DNA of 64,000 nucleotides from the NCBI GenBank assembly GCA_047602475.1, contig JASGHE010000002.1:248001-312000 (forward strand). The letters run 5' to 3'. Origin of the DNA: JAEUIE01 sp047602475. Its GTDB lineage: Bacteria; Planctomycetota; Planctomycetia; Gemmatales; HRBIN36. The first letter of the stretch is position 1, and every line of letters starts with the position of its first letter. Under the pieces are notes generated by a model. It was not told where the DNA came from and did no database searches. It saw only the letters and a program-made list of their open reading frames with translations. Position numbers and translations under genes: made by a program. Of the stretch, positions 36,930-45,667 are shown piece by piece.

Positions 36930-39490
36930 CTACTTTGGTATCGGCTTCGTTCCTGCCTTTTTCACCAGTTGCTGATAGTCGGCACGCTGCTGTAATGTTT
37001 GAACATCGTTGTTTCGGATGAATTCCTGAAATCGAGCCGCATCGAGCTCATGGACTTTTCCCAATGCCTTCACTGCCTGCTCAGGCTCATCGGCCTTAAG
37101 CCGGTCTTCAGCAAGGCGTTGCCAGAGTTCCGGTAAGCGACTGGGTTGAGCATAGGGCAGGCAATGTTCAATATCGACGGCGGCTTCCCGGAAGCGGGAA
37201 TGTGTTCGATGCAGACTGGCTCGAGCTGCATAGGCGTTGTACAGCGCCGTTCTCAGCCTGATAAAGTTGGGCTCCTGAGCGCGGGCGGCCTCCAGCGTCG
37301 CAATGGCTTCGGAAAAATGACCCAGAGCGGCCTCCGGGTCATTCCTGTCCTGATCAAGCAGGGCCTGATTGATGCACAATGCCCCCAGGGCAGCAGCGGC
37401 ATCCAGATTGCGGGGATTCTCTTTCAGCAGTCCGTTGAGCAGTTGATGTGCACGAGAATACGCCTGCGCTGATTCCTGCCATTGTTTCTTTCCCCATGCC
37501 ACCAGCCCCAGCCCAACCCAACTATCCGCCATCATATTCTTTCCTGCTGAGTCTTCTGGGGAACATGGGGATGCTGCTGATTGATCTCGATGCTTCGATC
37601 GTAATGTTCCTTTGCCTCGTCGAGTCGATTCGCACGTCGACACAGCATGCCCCAATTATGGTGCGAATGCGCCAGCCGAAACCACGTTTGCGTATCAGCT
37701 TCCGGTTGACTATGAACGAGGGCTTCAAGTTGCGATACTGATTCCTTTATGACAGGCTCAGCGTCTACCGGGCGAGTCCATAGAAGCAGGTAACCGATTT
37801 GTCCAAGACAGAAAGCTTTCTGATACTGGAGCAACGGGCTTTGACGATCATTTTGAAGCAACTCTTCGTAAATAGCAGCGGCTTCTCGGTAGCCTGCGAC
37901 CGCGTCATCTACCCGATTGACCTGGGTATTGCAGGCGGCCAGCAGGGTGATTGCCTCGGCGAGCTCGATTCGTAAGCGTGGATCAGCCAGCTTGTCATTC
38001 TGAATTGCCTGCCTGAAGAATCCCAGAGCGTCCTCATACTGTGTTCGCTCCAGTTCGAGCAGTTGGGGGATGGCGGCGTGGGGAGATTCTTTGGCGCGTT
38101 TCAGTATCGTCATGATGGTGCCGCGAGCCAGGCGATACCCTTCATCGGCTTTCGTTTGTGCCTGAGTGGCCCGCCGTTCTTCGGCAATCTTATCCTGCAA
38201 CGAGGTGTTCAACTGCACGGTATACCAGGCCATCAAGGCCACCGTACTCAGGATCAGGAGTGCGAGCAGCGCGAGTAACCCCGCGACCACGGGAGAGCGC
38301 CTGCACCATTTTACAGCCCGCTGGATGGTGGAAACTGGTCTGGCCAGGGTCGGTTGCCCGGCAAGGTAACGGTCAATGTCTTCAGCCAGTTTCTTGCCTG
38401 AGGCATAGCGCTGCTCCGGGATGCGGTTCAGGCATTTGAGACAGACAGCCTGGAGATCGGGCGATAATTCCTGACGCAGCCTGCGTGGCGGCAGAGGGTC
38501 TTCATAGAGCGATTGATGAAGTGTTTCAAAAACACTGGCGCCCTTGAATGGCGGACGTCCCGTCAAGCATTCGTAGAAAATGGCGCCGAGCGAATAGACG
38601 TCAAGTGTCGGCGCGATTACTCTGGTCTGGCTGAGCGACTGCTCCGGAGCCATGTAGCCTGGAGTTCCCAGGATGAGACCAGATTTGGTTTCGAGGTTGT
38701 GAGATATGTCTTGTTCGAGCCTCTTAGCCAGTCCGAAGTCTGATATTTTTGGCTGACATTCATTGATGCTGCCTGTTGTCGCGCTGATCGGGTGACTTGA
38801 AGGAGGAAGGGAGCTAAACAGGATGTTACTGGGTTTGAGATCGCGGTGGATGATGCCATGTTGATGTGCCGCGTCTATCGCCAGCGCGAGTTGTCGAATC
38901 AGCAGGCAGGCATCTGGGATGGAAAGCAGTTGGCGAGACAGCCTATCGGACAGACTACCCCCTTCGAGGTACTCCATCACGAAGTAGGGACGATCAGCCT
39001 GAAAGCACATGTCGTAGACTTCGATAATCTGCGGATGCTGCAGGCTGGCAATAACTTCAACTTCCTGGCGAAAACGAGCAGTCCATTCGGGCCGTTCATC
39101 AGGAGCAACACGCAATATCTTGATGGCCACCTGTCGCTTCAACTGAGGGTCCCAGGCGAGGTAAACCTGTCCCATGCCTCCTTCGCCGAGCAGCGATCGT
39201 ACTTCGTAGCGGTCCAACTGACGGGGTAGTTCACTGAGGGTATCAATTGATTCGATCTGCGCTGGTTTCCAGGTCTGCGTGATTATTTCTTCGGAGACTG
39301 TTGTCGATGTCGCTTCAGATAAGATCGAGGAGCCGACGCGCAAGTCATGAAGGACCGTTGAATGACCTGCCAGGGATTCCAGCTTGGTCAGGCATTCATC
39401 GCACTTTTCAACATGAGCTTCCATGTCTCGAAAGGCTTCAACAGGGCCTTTGAGCATCGCTTCCAGAGCTGGAACCGTCGGACATGACAT
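36930..39490 (-). CDS. Transmembrane Ser/Thr protein kinase with N-terminal zinc-type motif and TPR-like extracytoplasmic tail, one frameshift
   Basis: About 853 aa after repair. The N-terminus has H26-x3-C30-x2-C33 (AHVEKCDECL) with an earlier Cys3, like zinc-binding anti-sigma domains. The Hanks-type kinase domain (about residues 92-375) has GEGGMGQVYLAW, the Lys in VAIKIL, HRDLKPSNIL, ISDFGLA and GTPGYMAPEQ. One membrane helix lies near residue 400 (VAGLLALLALLILSTVALMA), followed by TPR-like helices (ALGFFRQAIQNDKLADPRLR, DEAKEHYDRSIEINQQHP). The frame breaks at the G4 run 37558-37561: one missing C on the coding strand joins HPHVP to PEDSAGKNMMADSWVGLG. The ECF sigma gene lies directly upstream on the same strand, so the kinase probably controls that factor. 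Confidence 0.9.
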
Positions 39491-39575
39491 GCCGGTTGAT
39501 GCCTTAGATAGCCTCTCGTATTACCGTCTATTCAGGACTACGCTTCTAACGCAGATTTCTTTCAAAGGTGGTTCA

Positions 39576-40208
39576 TCAAATATCATCAACCAGTCCCTTC
39601 AGTTCTTCTCTAATGCGTTTAATGACCCTGCAGCGAGCAATATAGACGGCATTGGGCGTGATTCCGAGCTCTGCCGCTACGTCAGCCACGGGACGGCCCA
39701 GGCATGCCACCTGCCAGCAAGCCTGCCAACTCTTGTTGTCCATTTCCTTGCGGATCAGTTCCATCATGCGATTGATGAGATACCGTCGATACTCGTCTTC
39801 ATCGAGTTCATCCTGCTCGGGCGGCGTGATGGCGGTGCCTGGTAAATCAGGATGCGGGCGTAGCCTTACCGCCTGCTGACGATGCTGATCGCGCCAGAGG
39901 TTCAGAGTTAGCGTCCAGAGCCAGCCTCGGAATCGCTTGTCTTTCTGATATTGAAACCCAGGCAATGCTCGCAGTAGTTTGACGTACAGATCCTGGAGGA
40001 AGTCACTAGCCTGGGCCTCGTTGGGGCAGAGTTTCCTGCACCAGTATCGAAGCAACGGCGTATAGAGCTGAACAAAGCGATCCCAAGCAACAGGCCCCCC
40101 TTTTGAAGATAGTTGCTCGAGCAAACTAAGGGGCGTGGCAACCACAGTCGATCTCAACCAGGTATTTTCGGAGTCATTGAGAATAATTGACGTTATTCGA
40201 TCAATCAA
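39576..40208 (-). CDS. ECF-type RNA polymerase sigma factor
   Basis: About 210 aa. Region 2 is seen in FLQDLYVKLLRALPGFQYQ and FRGWLWTLTLNLWRDQHRQ, and region 4 in VACLGRPVADVAAELGITPN followed by AVYIARCRVIKRIREEL, a helix-turn-helix for the -35 element. There is no ATG in the plausible N-terminus: the long frame begins with TTG at 40208, and a GTG at 40145 (VVATPLSLLEQL) would fit the usual start of planctomycete ECF factors better. The kinase with the zinc-type motif begins 85 bp downstream on the same strand; this sigma-kinase pairing is frequent in planctomycetes. Confidence 0.9.
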   Translation of the reverse strand: MIDRITSIILNDSENTWLRSTVVATPLSLLEQLSSKGGPVAWDRFVQLYTPLLRYWCRKLCPNEAQASDFLQDLYVKLLRALPGFQYQKDKRFRGWLWTLTLNLWRDQHRQQAVRLRPHPDLPGTAITPPEQDELDEDEYRRYLINRMMELIRKEMDNKSWQACWQVACLGRPVADVAAELGITPNAVYIARCRVIKRIREELKGLVDDI

Positions 40209-40275
40209 GTTTATTCAACAGTCGAGCGTCGTGATTTTCTCGAATGCCGCACTGCAAACTCATTAGGCAAACTTA

Positions 40276-41709
40276 TTACAGTAGGGCTTCGATAATTTTG
40301 CCAGTGGTTATTGGATGGGGCCTTTGCAGCATATCCATGATCTGAGTGGCAGGATCGATGCCCAGGCAATGGTAGATGGTCGCTACCAGATCAGCAGGCG
40401 AGGTCGGATCGAGTGCCGGCTGAGCGGCGAACTTGTCGCTGGCACCATGCACGATACCTCCTTTAATCCCGCCACCCGCCATAACACTGGTAAAGACTTG
40501 CGACCAGTGATCCCGTCCATCACGCCCTGCACCCGCTCCGCCAACGACGGATTGCCCCACTCGTGGCGTTCGACCCATTTCACCGGTCCACACCACCAGC
40601 GTTTCGTCCAGCATGCCGCGTTGTTCCAGATCATCCAGAAGCGCGGAGAAGGCCTGATCGGTGACCGGGCAAAGCCTTGTCTTCAAATCGATGAAATTTC
40701 TGCTGTGCGTATCCCAGTAGACCGAGACATTTGTGATTCCATCGTTCTGCCAGAAGACGGTCACCAGCGGCACACCCGCTTCAACGAGCCGTCGGGCCTG
40801 CAAGACGGCCTGTCCATGCATGTTCATGCCGTAGCGTTCACGGAGCCTGGGGTCTTCCTTGCTCACATCGAAAGCAGCGGTCACTTGCGGTTTGGTCAGG
40901 ATGGAAAGAGCGTTCTCATAGTGCATCTGCATGGCTTGAAGGGGCAGGTCATGCTCCATGGTTCGCACCTGCTGATCAATCTGCCGGAGCAATTCTCGCC
41001 GTCGTTCAAATTGGGCAGCGGGAACATCAGCTCGCAGAGAAAAATCAGCTACTTTGTAATCAGTCGCGCTGGCGTCGCCATCCAGACGCATCGGTTGATA
41101 GAGCTGGCCCAGCCATCCTGCTCCCTGTCCATGGGATTCCTCGACGAACCGGGGTGCAGGGTCTTTCAGCACCTTGGGCATCATCGAGACAAAAGCCGGC
41201 AACGGAGCTTTGCCCTTACCCAGCTTGGCCAGCACTGATCCAATATGAGGCCAGTCCTCATGGAGCGGTGCGCCTTGCCGAGGCAACGGATGGCCTGTTA
41301 ATAGTTCATGCGTGGCGGTCGTGTGATTGACGTCGCCGTGAGTCATGGAGCGGATCAGGGCCAGTTTGTCCATCCGTTGTGCCAACCGGGGCAGGTGCTC
41401 GCAGATTTGAATACCCGGTACCTTGGTTCGTATCGGCTTGAACTCACCTCGAAACTCTTCTGGTGCGTTGGGCTTGGGATCCCAGGTATCCTGCTGAGCC
41501 GGCCCACCCCACATGAAGAGAAGAATGCAGGCCTTGGCCGGCTTGGTGGGGCGTTTTATTCGCATTCGTGCAGTGGATCTGGCCTGCTGCGCCTGCAAGA
41601 GGCCGGGCAGCGTTAACCCCATTAAACTCAGCGACCCGGCGCGGAGAAACTCCCGGCGTCCCATCGGGGACGATTGGAAGAAGCCTCGACAAGCCGGAGT
41701 TACTGTCAT
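40276..41709 (-). CDS. DUF1501 protein without adjacent DUF1549/1553 gene
   Basis: 477 aa. The Tat-type signal is GRREFLRAGSLSLMGLTLPG; the start at 41709 gives a 16-residue lead, and the Met just before GRREF is an alternative. Landmarks are ILLFMWGGPAQQDTWDPKPN, EFRGEFKPIRTKVPGIQICE, LALIRSMTHGDVNHT, GMNMHGQAVLQARRLVEAG, LEQRGMLDETLVVWTGEMGR and GRDGRDHWSQVFTSVMAGGG. Unlike the other three copies in the window, it is not next to a DUF1549/1553 gene, and its upstream neighbour is the Mrp gene 102 bp away. Confidence 0.93.
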   Translation of the reverse strand: MTVTPACRGFFQSSPMGRREFLRAGSLSLMGLTLPGLLQAQQARSTARMRIKRPTKPAKACILLFMWGGPAQQDTWDPKPNAPEEFRGEFKPIRTKVPGIQICEHLPRLAQRMDKLALIRSMTHGDVNHTTATHELLTGHPLPRQGAPLHEDWPHIGSVLAKLGKGKAPLPAFVSMMPKVLKDPAPRFVEESHGQGAGWLGQLYQPMRLDGDASATDYKVADFSLRADVPAAQFERRRELLRQIDQQVRTMEHDLPLQAMQMHYENALSILTKPQVTAAFDVSKEDPRLRERYGMNMHGQAVLQARRLVEAGVPLVTVFWQNDGITNVSVYWDTHSRNFIDLKTRLCPVTDQAFSALLDDLEQRGMLDETLVVWTGEMGRTPRVGQSVVGGAGAGRDGRDHWSQVFTSVMAGGGIKGGIVHGASDKFAAQPALDPTSPADLVATIYHCLGIDPATQIMDMLQRPHPITTGKIIEALL

Positions 41710-41778
41710 GGACGATTCTCAAGGAGAATCTTTGGGCAGGGCAAACCAGCGGTAGGACTAGTATCGCAGAGAGCTGTC

Positions 41779-41802
41779 CTTGCCGATAGCCAAATCGGCA
41801 AG
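41779..41802 (-). terminator. Hairpin downstream of mrp
   Basis: CTTGCCGAT (41779-41787) and ATCGGCAAG (41794-41802) form a perfect 9-bp stem with a 6-nt loop, 9 bp after the mrp stop. No T run follows on the minus strand, so termination strength is uncertain. Confidence 0.5.
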
Positions 41803-41811
41803 AAAAGAAGG

Positions 41812-42597
41812 CTATAAGCTCAACGTCGGCAATTCTGCCTCCCCCTTCACTCCTTTACATCGCTCTGCCACCGCCGTCGCAAGTGCCAGATACTGTTTGG
41901 CCACTTCCGAATCAGGATGGCTATCGACAATGGGATCGCCGGCATCACCCTGGGTTGCTACCTGCGGCACGATTGCTAACTTGGCCAGCAAGGGGATGCC
42001 ATACTCTTCGGCGCACTCGGCTCCGCCGCCACTGCCGAAGATGGCGTATTCCTTGCCGTCATCGCCACGGAAGTAGCTCATGTTTTCGACTACTCCCAGC
42101 AGCGGCACCTTCAGTTGCTCAAACATTTGAGCGCCTCGGCGAACGATTTCCAAGCTTACATCCTGTGGCATCGTCACGAGCAACGCTCCGGTGGGTGGCA
42201 CTTCCTGACACAGCGACAACTGAGCATCCCCGGTGCCGGGTGGCAGATCGACGATCAGAAAATCAAGTTCACCCCACGGTATTTGCGAGATGTAGGCCAC
42301 CACATACTTGCCTACCATCGGGCCACGCATGATGTTGGCCTGCCCGGGGGCGGAGATGAATGCTGACGACATGATCTTGATGCCGTATTTCTCGACAGGC
42401 AGCGATTGAGTTCGTTGATCGATCTGCTTGACGCCGACCATTTTGCCAATGGTAGGCCCCAGGATATCGCCATCAGCCAGGCCGACCTGATGGCCCTGCT
42501 TGGCGAGTGTCACCGCGAGGTTGACCGCCACGGTGGACTTGCCCACGCCGCCTTTACCACTGGCGACAGCGACGGTGTATTTGATCTTCGAGTTCAT
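41812..42597 (-). CDS. mrp: Mrp/NBP35-type P-loop ATPase, short form
   Basis: 261 aa. It has the deviant Walker A GKGGVGKST (residues 15-23), LADGDILGPTIGKMVGV, IVDLPPGTGDAQLSL and ENMSYF, the standard Mrp/ApbC series. Family members carry Fe-S clusters to target proteins. Two features are absent: the N-terminal MIP18/DUF59 domain of longer Mrp proteins, and the CxxC pair that normally follows ENMSYF (here RGDDGKEYAIFGSGGGAEC with a single Cys), which in studied homologues ligates a shared cluster between two subunits. Fe-S carriage is therefore uncertain. A DUF971 gene, often found with or fused to Mrp genes, lies upstream on the same strand across a repeat. Confidence 0.9.
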   Translation of the reverse strand: MNSKIKYTVAVASGKGGVGKSTVAVNLAVTLAKQGHQVGLADGDILGPTIGKMVGVKQIDQRTQSLPVEKYGIKIMSSAFISAPGQANIMRGPMVGKYVVAYISQIPWGELDFLIVDLPPGTGDAQLSLCQEVPPTGALLVTMPQDVSLEIVRRGAQMFEQLKVPLLGVVENMSYFRGDDGKEYAIFGSGGGAECAEEYGIPLLAKLAIVPQVATQGDAGDPIVDSHPDSEVAKQYLALATAVAERCKGVKGEAELPTLSL

Positions 42598-42618
42598 ACC
42601 TGAAATCTCCGTGTCCGT

Positions 42619-42785
42619 CTCCCCTCTCCCCTCCGGGGAGAGGGGTTGGGGGTGAGGGGTTTCTAGATCGATTTACTCATGTTGATAGAAGGAGCATTGG
42701 CAGCGAGACAACATACGTCTCAACAGGAAGGTCTATTAAGATACCCCCTCACCCCCGGCCCCTCTCCCTCCAGGGGAGAGGGGAG
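42619..42785. repeat. 167-bp palindromic repeat (C/G-rich type), copy 1
   Basis: Each end carries its own hairpin (left CCCCTCTCC...GGAGAGGGG, right CCCCTCTCCC...GGGGAGAGGGG). The two inner flanks GGGGGTGAGGGG and CCCCTCACCCCC pair as a central stem. The loop contains TCTAGATCGATTTACTCA and GGAAGGTCTATTAAGA, words shared with the copy at 50919. Its right 50 bp are read as the C-terminal codons of the DUF971 gene. Confidence 0.88.
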
Positions 42786-43140
42786 AAAATACCCTCTCAC
42801 ACAGCGACTCTAGAAACTCAAACGTAAAGATGCCGGTATCATGGCCATCGCTCCAGACGATCTTATAGGCGTAGTTACCTACCGGCGAAACACTGGTCGC
42901 TTTCGCCGGGCCATGTTTGGGGATTTCTTTCTCCTGAAGCACCCGCAGCGACAACCCATCGTGACTTGGCTTGGCTATCGGTTCGAAGATCCTGTGGCGA
43001 TCTTCGTTGCAGGAGGCACAGGGACACTTCTCCCGTAACTCCGACCATGTTATGGTACCGATGCGACCATCGTTCCACGTGATCTGTAGGCGGTCATCGC
43101 CGAGTTTGGCCAAGGCTGTGGGACGGAGGGGGGTGGGCAT
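42736..43140 (-). CDS. DUF971 protein with repeat-encoded C-terminus
   Basis: 134 aa. The DUF971 core is complete by about residue 115: RLQITWNDGRIGTITWSELR, CPCASC, VSPVGNYAYKIVWSDGHD and GIFTFEFLESLCE. The final residues (SPLSPGGRGAGGEGVS) are translated from the palindromic repeat at 42619-42785, which also supplies the stop codon. DUF971 is the gamma-butyrobetaine-hydroxylase-like N-terminal domain, often near Mrp genes and probably linked to Fe-S biology; CxxC here (CPCASC) could bind metal. Mrp is the next gene on the strand. Role inferred from family and context only. Confidence 0.85.
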   Translation of the reverse strand: MPTPLRPTALAKLGDDRLQITWNDGRIGTITWSELREKCPCASCNEDRHRIFEPIAKPSHDGLSLRVLQEKEIPKHGPAKATSVSPVGNYAYKIVWSDGHDTGIFTFEFLESLCERVFSPLSPGGRGAGGEGVS

Positions 43141-43185
43141 ATCTCATATTCCCCACTTCAAGTAGAGAGGGTTAAAGGATACCTT

Positions 43186-43605
43186 TCAAATCGATGTGTC
43201 AAACAAGGAATGAAACCCTGCCTGAGTAAAGTGATGATCGCCAGACAGAACCGTCTTGATTCCACGTTCCTTCATGACTTCGATGCTGATGCAATCGGTA
43301 AGCGACCAGGATTTGTCATCACGGCTGCAGAATAACTCTACGCCTCGGTCGAAAAGCTGTTGAGTAGCAGGAATGATGATCGTGTTGGGATCGTCAGGTA
43401 TCGTTTTCAAAAAGGTTTTAGTAACTGGCCTGATGCTCGGATAACTCAACGTGTTCGCAGTCTCTGCCAGTACCCAGATCGTTGTCACATATTGGTAGGC
43501 GAGCGCAGGAAAGCCCGGCGTAGCCTGCATCACCATGGAATGATACTGATCACGCGGATTGAGCATGGCAATGTAATAGAAACTGTCAACGAAGACTTCA
43601 TTCAT
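43186..43605 (-). CDS. PIN-domain ribonuclease toxin (VapC-like)
   Basis: 139 aa with the PIN acidic set: Asp in VFVDSFYYIAML, Glu in VLAETANTLS, Asp in SLTDCISIEVM and Asp in VLSGDHHFTQAGF. PIN toxins cleave RNA with bound Mg/Mn. Its start overlaps the upstream small gene by 4 bp (ATGA), the usual antitoxin-toxin arrangement. The length is at the upper end of VapC proteins. The RNA target cannot be read from the sequence. Confidence 0.88.
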   Translation of the reverse strand: MNEVFVDSFYYIAMLNPRDQYHSMVMQATPGFPALAYQYVTTIWVLAETANTLSYPSIRPVTKTFLKTIPDDPNTIIIPATQQLFDRGVELFCSRDDKSWSLTDCISIEVMKERGIKTVLSGDHHFTQAGFHSLFDTSI

Positions 43606-43850
43606 TCGAGTGGCTTCCCATGAGCATAGTGATCATGATGGGTCGCCAGATCTGTTGGGAGATTGGAGTTAAGCCGTTCCGCTTCCCGTGCCAGCTTGAG
43701 TAGCCAGTCTTTTGACTTAGACACCGGATCGCTCTCGGTAGCAACCACTTTCTGCACCGTCACCCACAGTTTCCCCTCCGGCAATACTACCCCGGCTGGC
43801 GGACGTATTACCTGGTCGCTTCCCATTTCAGCTTCAAAGGTTATGCTCAT
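43602..43850 (-). CDS. Putative antitoxin of the PIN-domain toxin
   Basis: 82 aa, overlapping the PIN gene by 4 bp. The N-terminal half is a beta-strand pattern (SITFEAEMGSDQVIRPPAGV, LPEGKLWVTVQKV) like DUF104/AbrB-type antitoxins, where PEG-type turns are common. The C-terminal half is a charged helix plus a His-rich tail (ATHHDHYAHGKP) that would wrap the toxin. The antitoxin role is inferred from gene order and size. Confidence 0.75.
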   Translation of the reverse strand: MSITFEAEMGSDQVIRPPAGVVLPEGKLWVTVQKVVATESDPVSKSKDWLLKLAREAERLNSNLPTDLATHHDHYAHGKPLE

Positions 43851-44029
43851 CGCTAACTCCTAGACACTCATTTTACGCACTGGCTAACCGCTGTATACAT
43901 CATTTCGCCCCAAGACTTGAAGATACCTAGTAGTGGACTTCGACAAATTCTATTTCCCTCCGCCCTGCTCTTCCTTTACAATCCCTTCATCCCACCAACA
44001 TCCATCCCACCTTCAGTGAGACTCTTTTG

Positions 44030-45436
44030 ATGCAACCCAGTAACCTTTCTCGTCGTGGCTTTCTGGCCGGTTCGGTCGGTGCCTTGTGTGCTACCGGCCT
44101 GCCCTTGTGGTATGCCCGTGAACTGGTCGCCCTCGAACAGGAACACGCCATCAAGGCTGTGAAGTCGGTCAACGACAAGCTTCAGGTCGGCGTTATCGGG
44201 TGTGGTGATCGTGTTCGCTCAGGCGATCTGCTCTTCGCTCTGCTTCGCAATCCCAATGTCGAAGTGATTGCCTGCTGCGATGCTGACGCCAAGCAGTTGG
44301 AATACACGGCCCGTATCGTCGAAGGCGAGAAGCCGAATAATACCAAGGGCAAGCAACTGAACGAGTTCCGCCAGCCGATTCCTTCTGGTGAACAAGACCC
44401 TAATCGCAAAACCAATGTGAAGGTCAAACGCTTCAAGGACTTCCGCGATCTGGTCGCCCTCAAGGAATTGGACGCCTGTCTGGTGACAACGCCAGATCAC
44501 TGGCATGCCCTGGCTGCCATCGCTGCTTGCAAGGCGAAGAAAGATGTCTATTGCGAGAAGCCACTGTCTCTGACTATCGCCGAAGGCAGAGCGATGGCCA
44601 ACGCTGCCCGTGCGAATGAACGAGTCTTCCAGACCGGCAGTCAGCAGCGATCCGAGTTGGGCAAGTTCCGTCTCGCTTGTGAACTGGTTCAGAATGGCCG
44701 CATCGGCAAGATCAAGAAGATCGAGACTCGCATCGGTAACCCCGATTCAGGCGGCCCGTTCAAGACCGAAGCTCCTCCCGAAGGCCTCGACTGGAACCTC
44801 TGGCTCGGCCAGACTCCTGAAGTGCCCTTCACCCGTCAGCGCTGCCATTACCAGTTCCGTTGGTGGTATGCTTACTCGGGCGGCAAGATGACTGACTGGG
44901 GCGCTCACCATAACGATGTCGCCCAGTGGGCGCTCGGCATGGACGACAGCGGCCCGGTCAAAGTCACCGCCATCAAGGGTGTGCAGCCCAACATCGAGAA
45001 TGGCTACGATTGCCATAAAGACTTCGAGGTTGTCTTCGAGTATGCCAATGGTGTGCCGGTACATTGCATGGCGGCCGGCGAGAATGGTGTTCATTTTGAA
45101 GGGGAGAATGGTTCGATCTTCGTCAGCCGCGGTTCACTCAAGGCCAGCGATCCGAAGATCATCAGCGAACCGCTCGGTTCCGATGCCAAGCGCCTGCTGG
45201 CTTCGCCGAACCACATGCGGAACTTCCTTGAGAACATCAAGAGCCGGGGCCGATGCTGTGCCGATGTCGAGATTGGGCATCGGTCATCGACTGTGTGCCA
45301 TCTGGGGAATATCGCCCTGCGGTTCTCGATGGGCAAGCCTCTGCACTGGGATCCGAAGGCGGAGAAGTTCCAGGAATCGGAGGCGAACCAGCATGTATCG
45401 AGGGAAATGCGCGGGCCGTGGAAGCTGGATGCGTAA
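44030..45436 (+). CDS. Gfo/Idh/MocA-family oxidoreductase with Tat signal
   Basis: 468 aa from ATG 44030 (a TTG precedes it in frame). The N-terminus NLSRRGFLAGSVGALCATG is a clear twin-arginine signal, so the enzyme would be exported folded with its cofactor. The Rossmann motif GVIGCGDRVRSGD is at residue ~55, TPDHWHALAAIAA and the family hallmark CEKPLSLTIAEGRAM follow, and the C-terminal domain has YSGGKMTDWGAHHNDVAQWAL, where the catalytic His is expected. Such exported members are abundant in planctomycetes and presumed to act on sugars. A repeat hairpin and a terminator follow. Confidence 0.92.
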   Translation: MQPSNLSRRGFLAGSVGALCATGLPLWYARELVALEQEHAIKAVKSVNDKLQVGVIGCGDRVRSGDLLFALLRNPNVEVIACCDADAKQLEYTARIVEGEKPNNTKGKQLNEFRQPIPSGEQDPNRKTNVKVKRFKDFRDLVALKELDACLVTTPDHWHALAAIAACKAKKDVYCEKPLSLTIAEGRAMANAARANERVFQTGSQQRSELGKFRLACELVQNGRIGKIKKIETRIGNPDSGGPFKTEAPPEGLDWNLWLGQTPEVPFTRQRCHYQFRWWYAYSGGKMTDWGAHHNDVAQWALGMDDSGPVKVTAIKGVQPNIENGYDCHKDFEVVFEYANGVPVHCMAAGENGVHFEGENGSIFVSRGSLKASDPKIISEPLGSDAKRLLASPNHMRNFLENIKSRGRCCADVEIGHRSSTVCHLGNIALRFSMGKPLHWDPKAEKFQESEANQHVSREMRGPWKLDA

Positions 45437-45484
45437 ACGGGTTTTATGGGAAGCGTCATGTCTTATGCTCCCCCTCACCCCTAA

Positions 45485-45509
45485 CCCCTCTCCCTCCGGG
45501 GGAGAGGGG
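45485..45509. repeat. C/G-rich hairpin repeat, half element
   Basis: CCCCTCTCCC-TCCGG-GGGAGAGGGG, a 10-bp stem matching the end hairpins of the 42619 and 50919 repeats, preceded by CTCCCCCTCACCCC but without the second half. It lies 48 bp after the oxidoreductase stop. Confidence 0.7.
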
Positions 45510-45549
45510 AACCAGACTCTGGGCGAAAGGGGAGAACAGAAATGAGAGA

Positions 45550-45579
45550 CCCCAGCCACCTCTGCTGGGGTTTATTCTT
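45550..45579 (+). terminator. Rho-independent terminator after the oxidoreductase gene
   Basis: CCCCAGC (45550-45556) and GCTGGGG (45564-45570) with a 7-nt loop, followed by TTTATTCTT. Confidence 0.85.
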
Positions 45580-45667
45580 AACCAGGCACATACATCTTGG
45601 TGCGATTAACTTGACGGCGATTCAGCCAGCGAATAGCATCGAACCATCACGACCATAAGGACCTTCC

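Noticed and set aside
45550..45579. Part of a riboswitch upstream of the spermidine-synthase-like gene
   Set aside because: Only a short hairpin with a T-rich tail, best read as the terminator of the upstream oxidoreductase gene; no conserved aptamer pattern.
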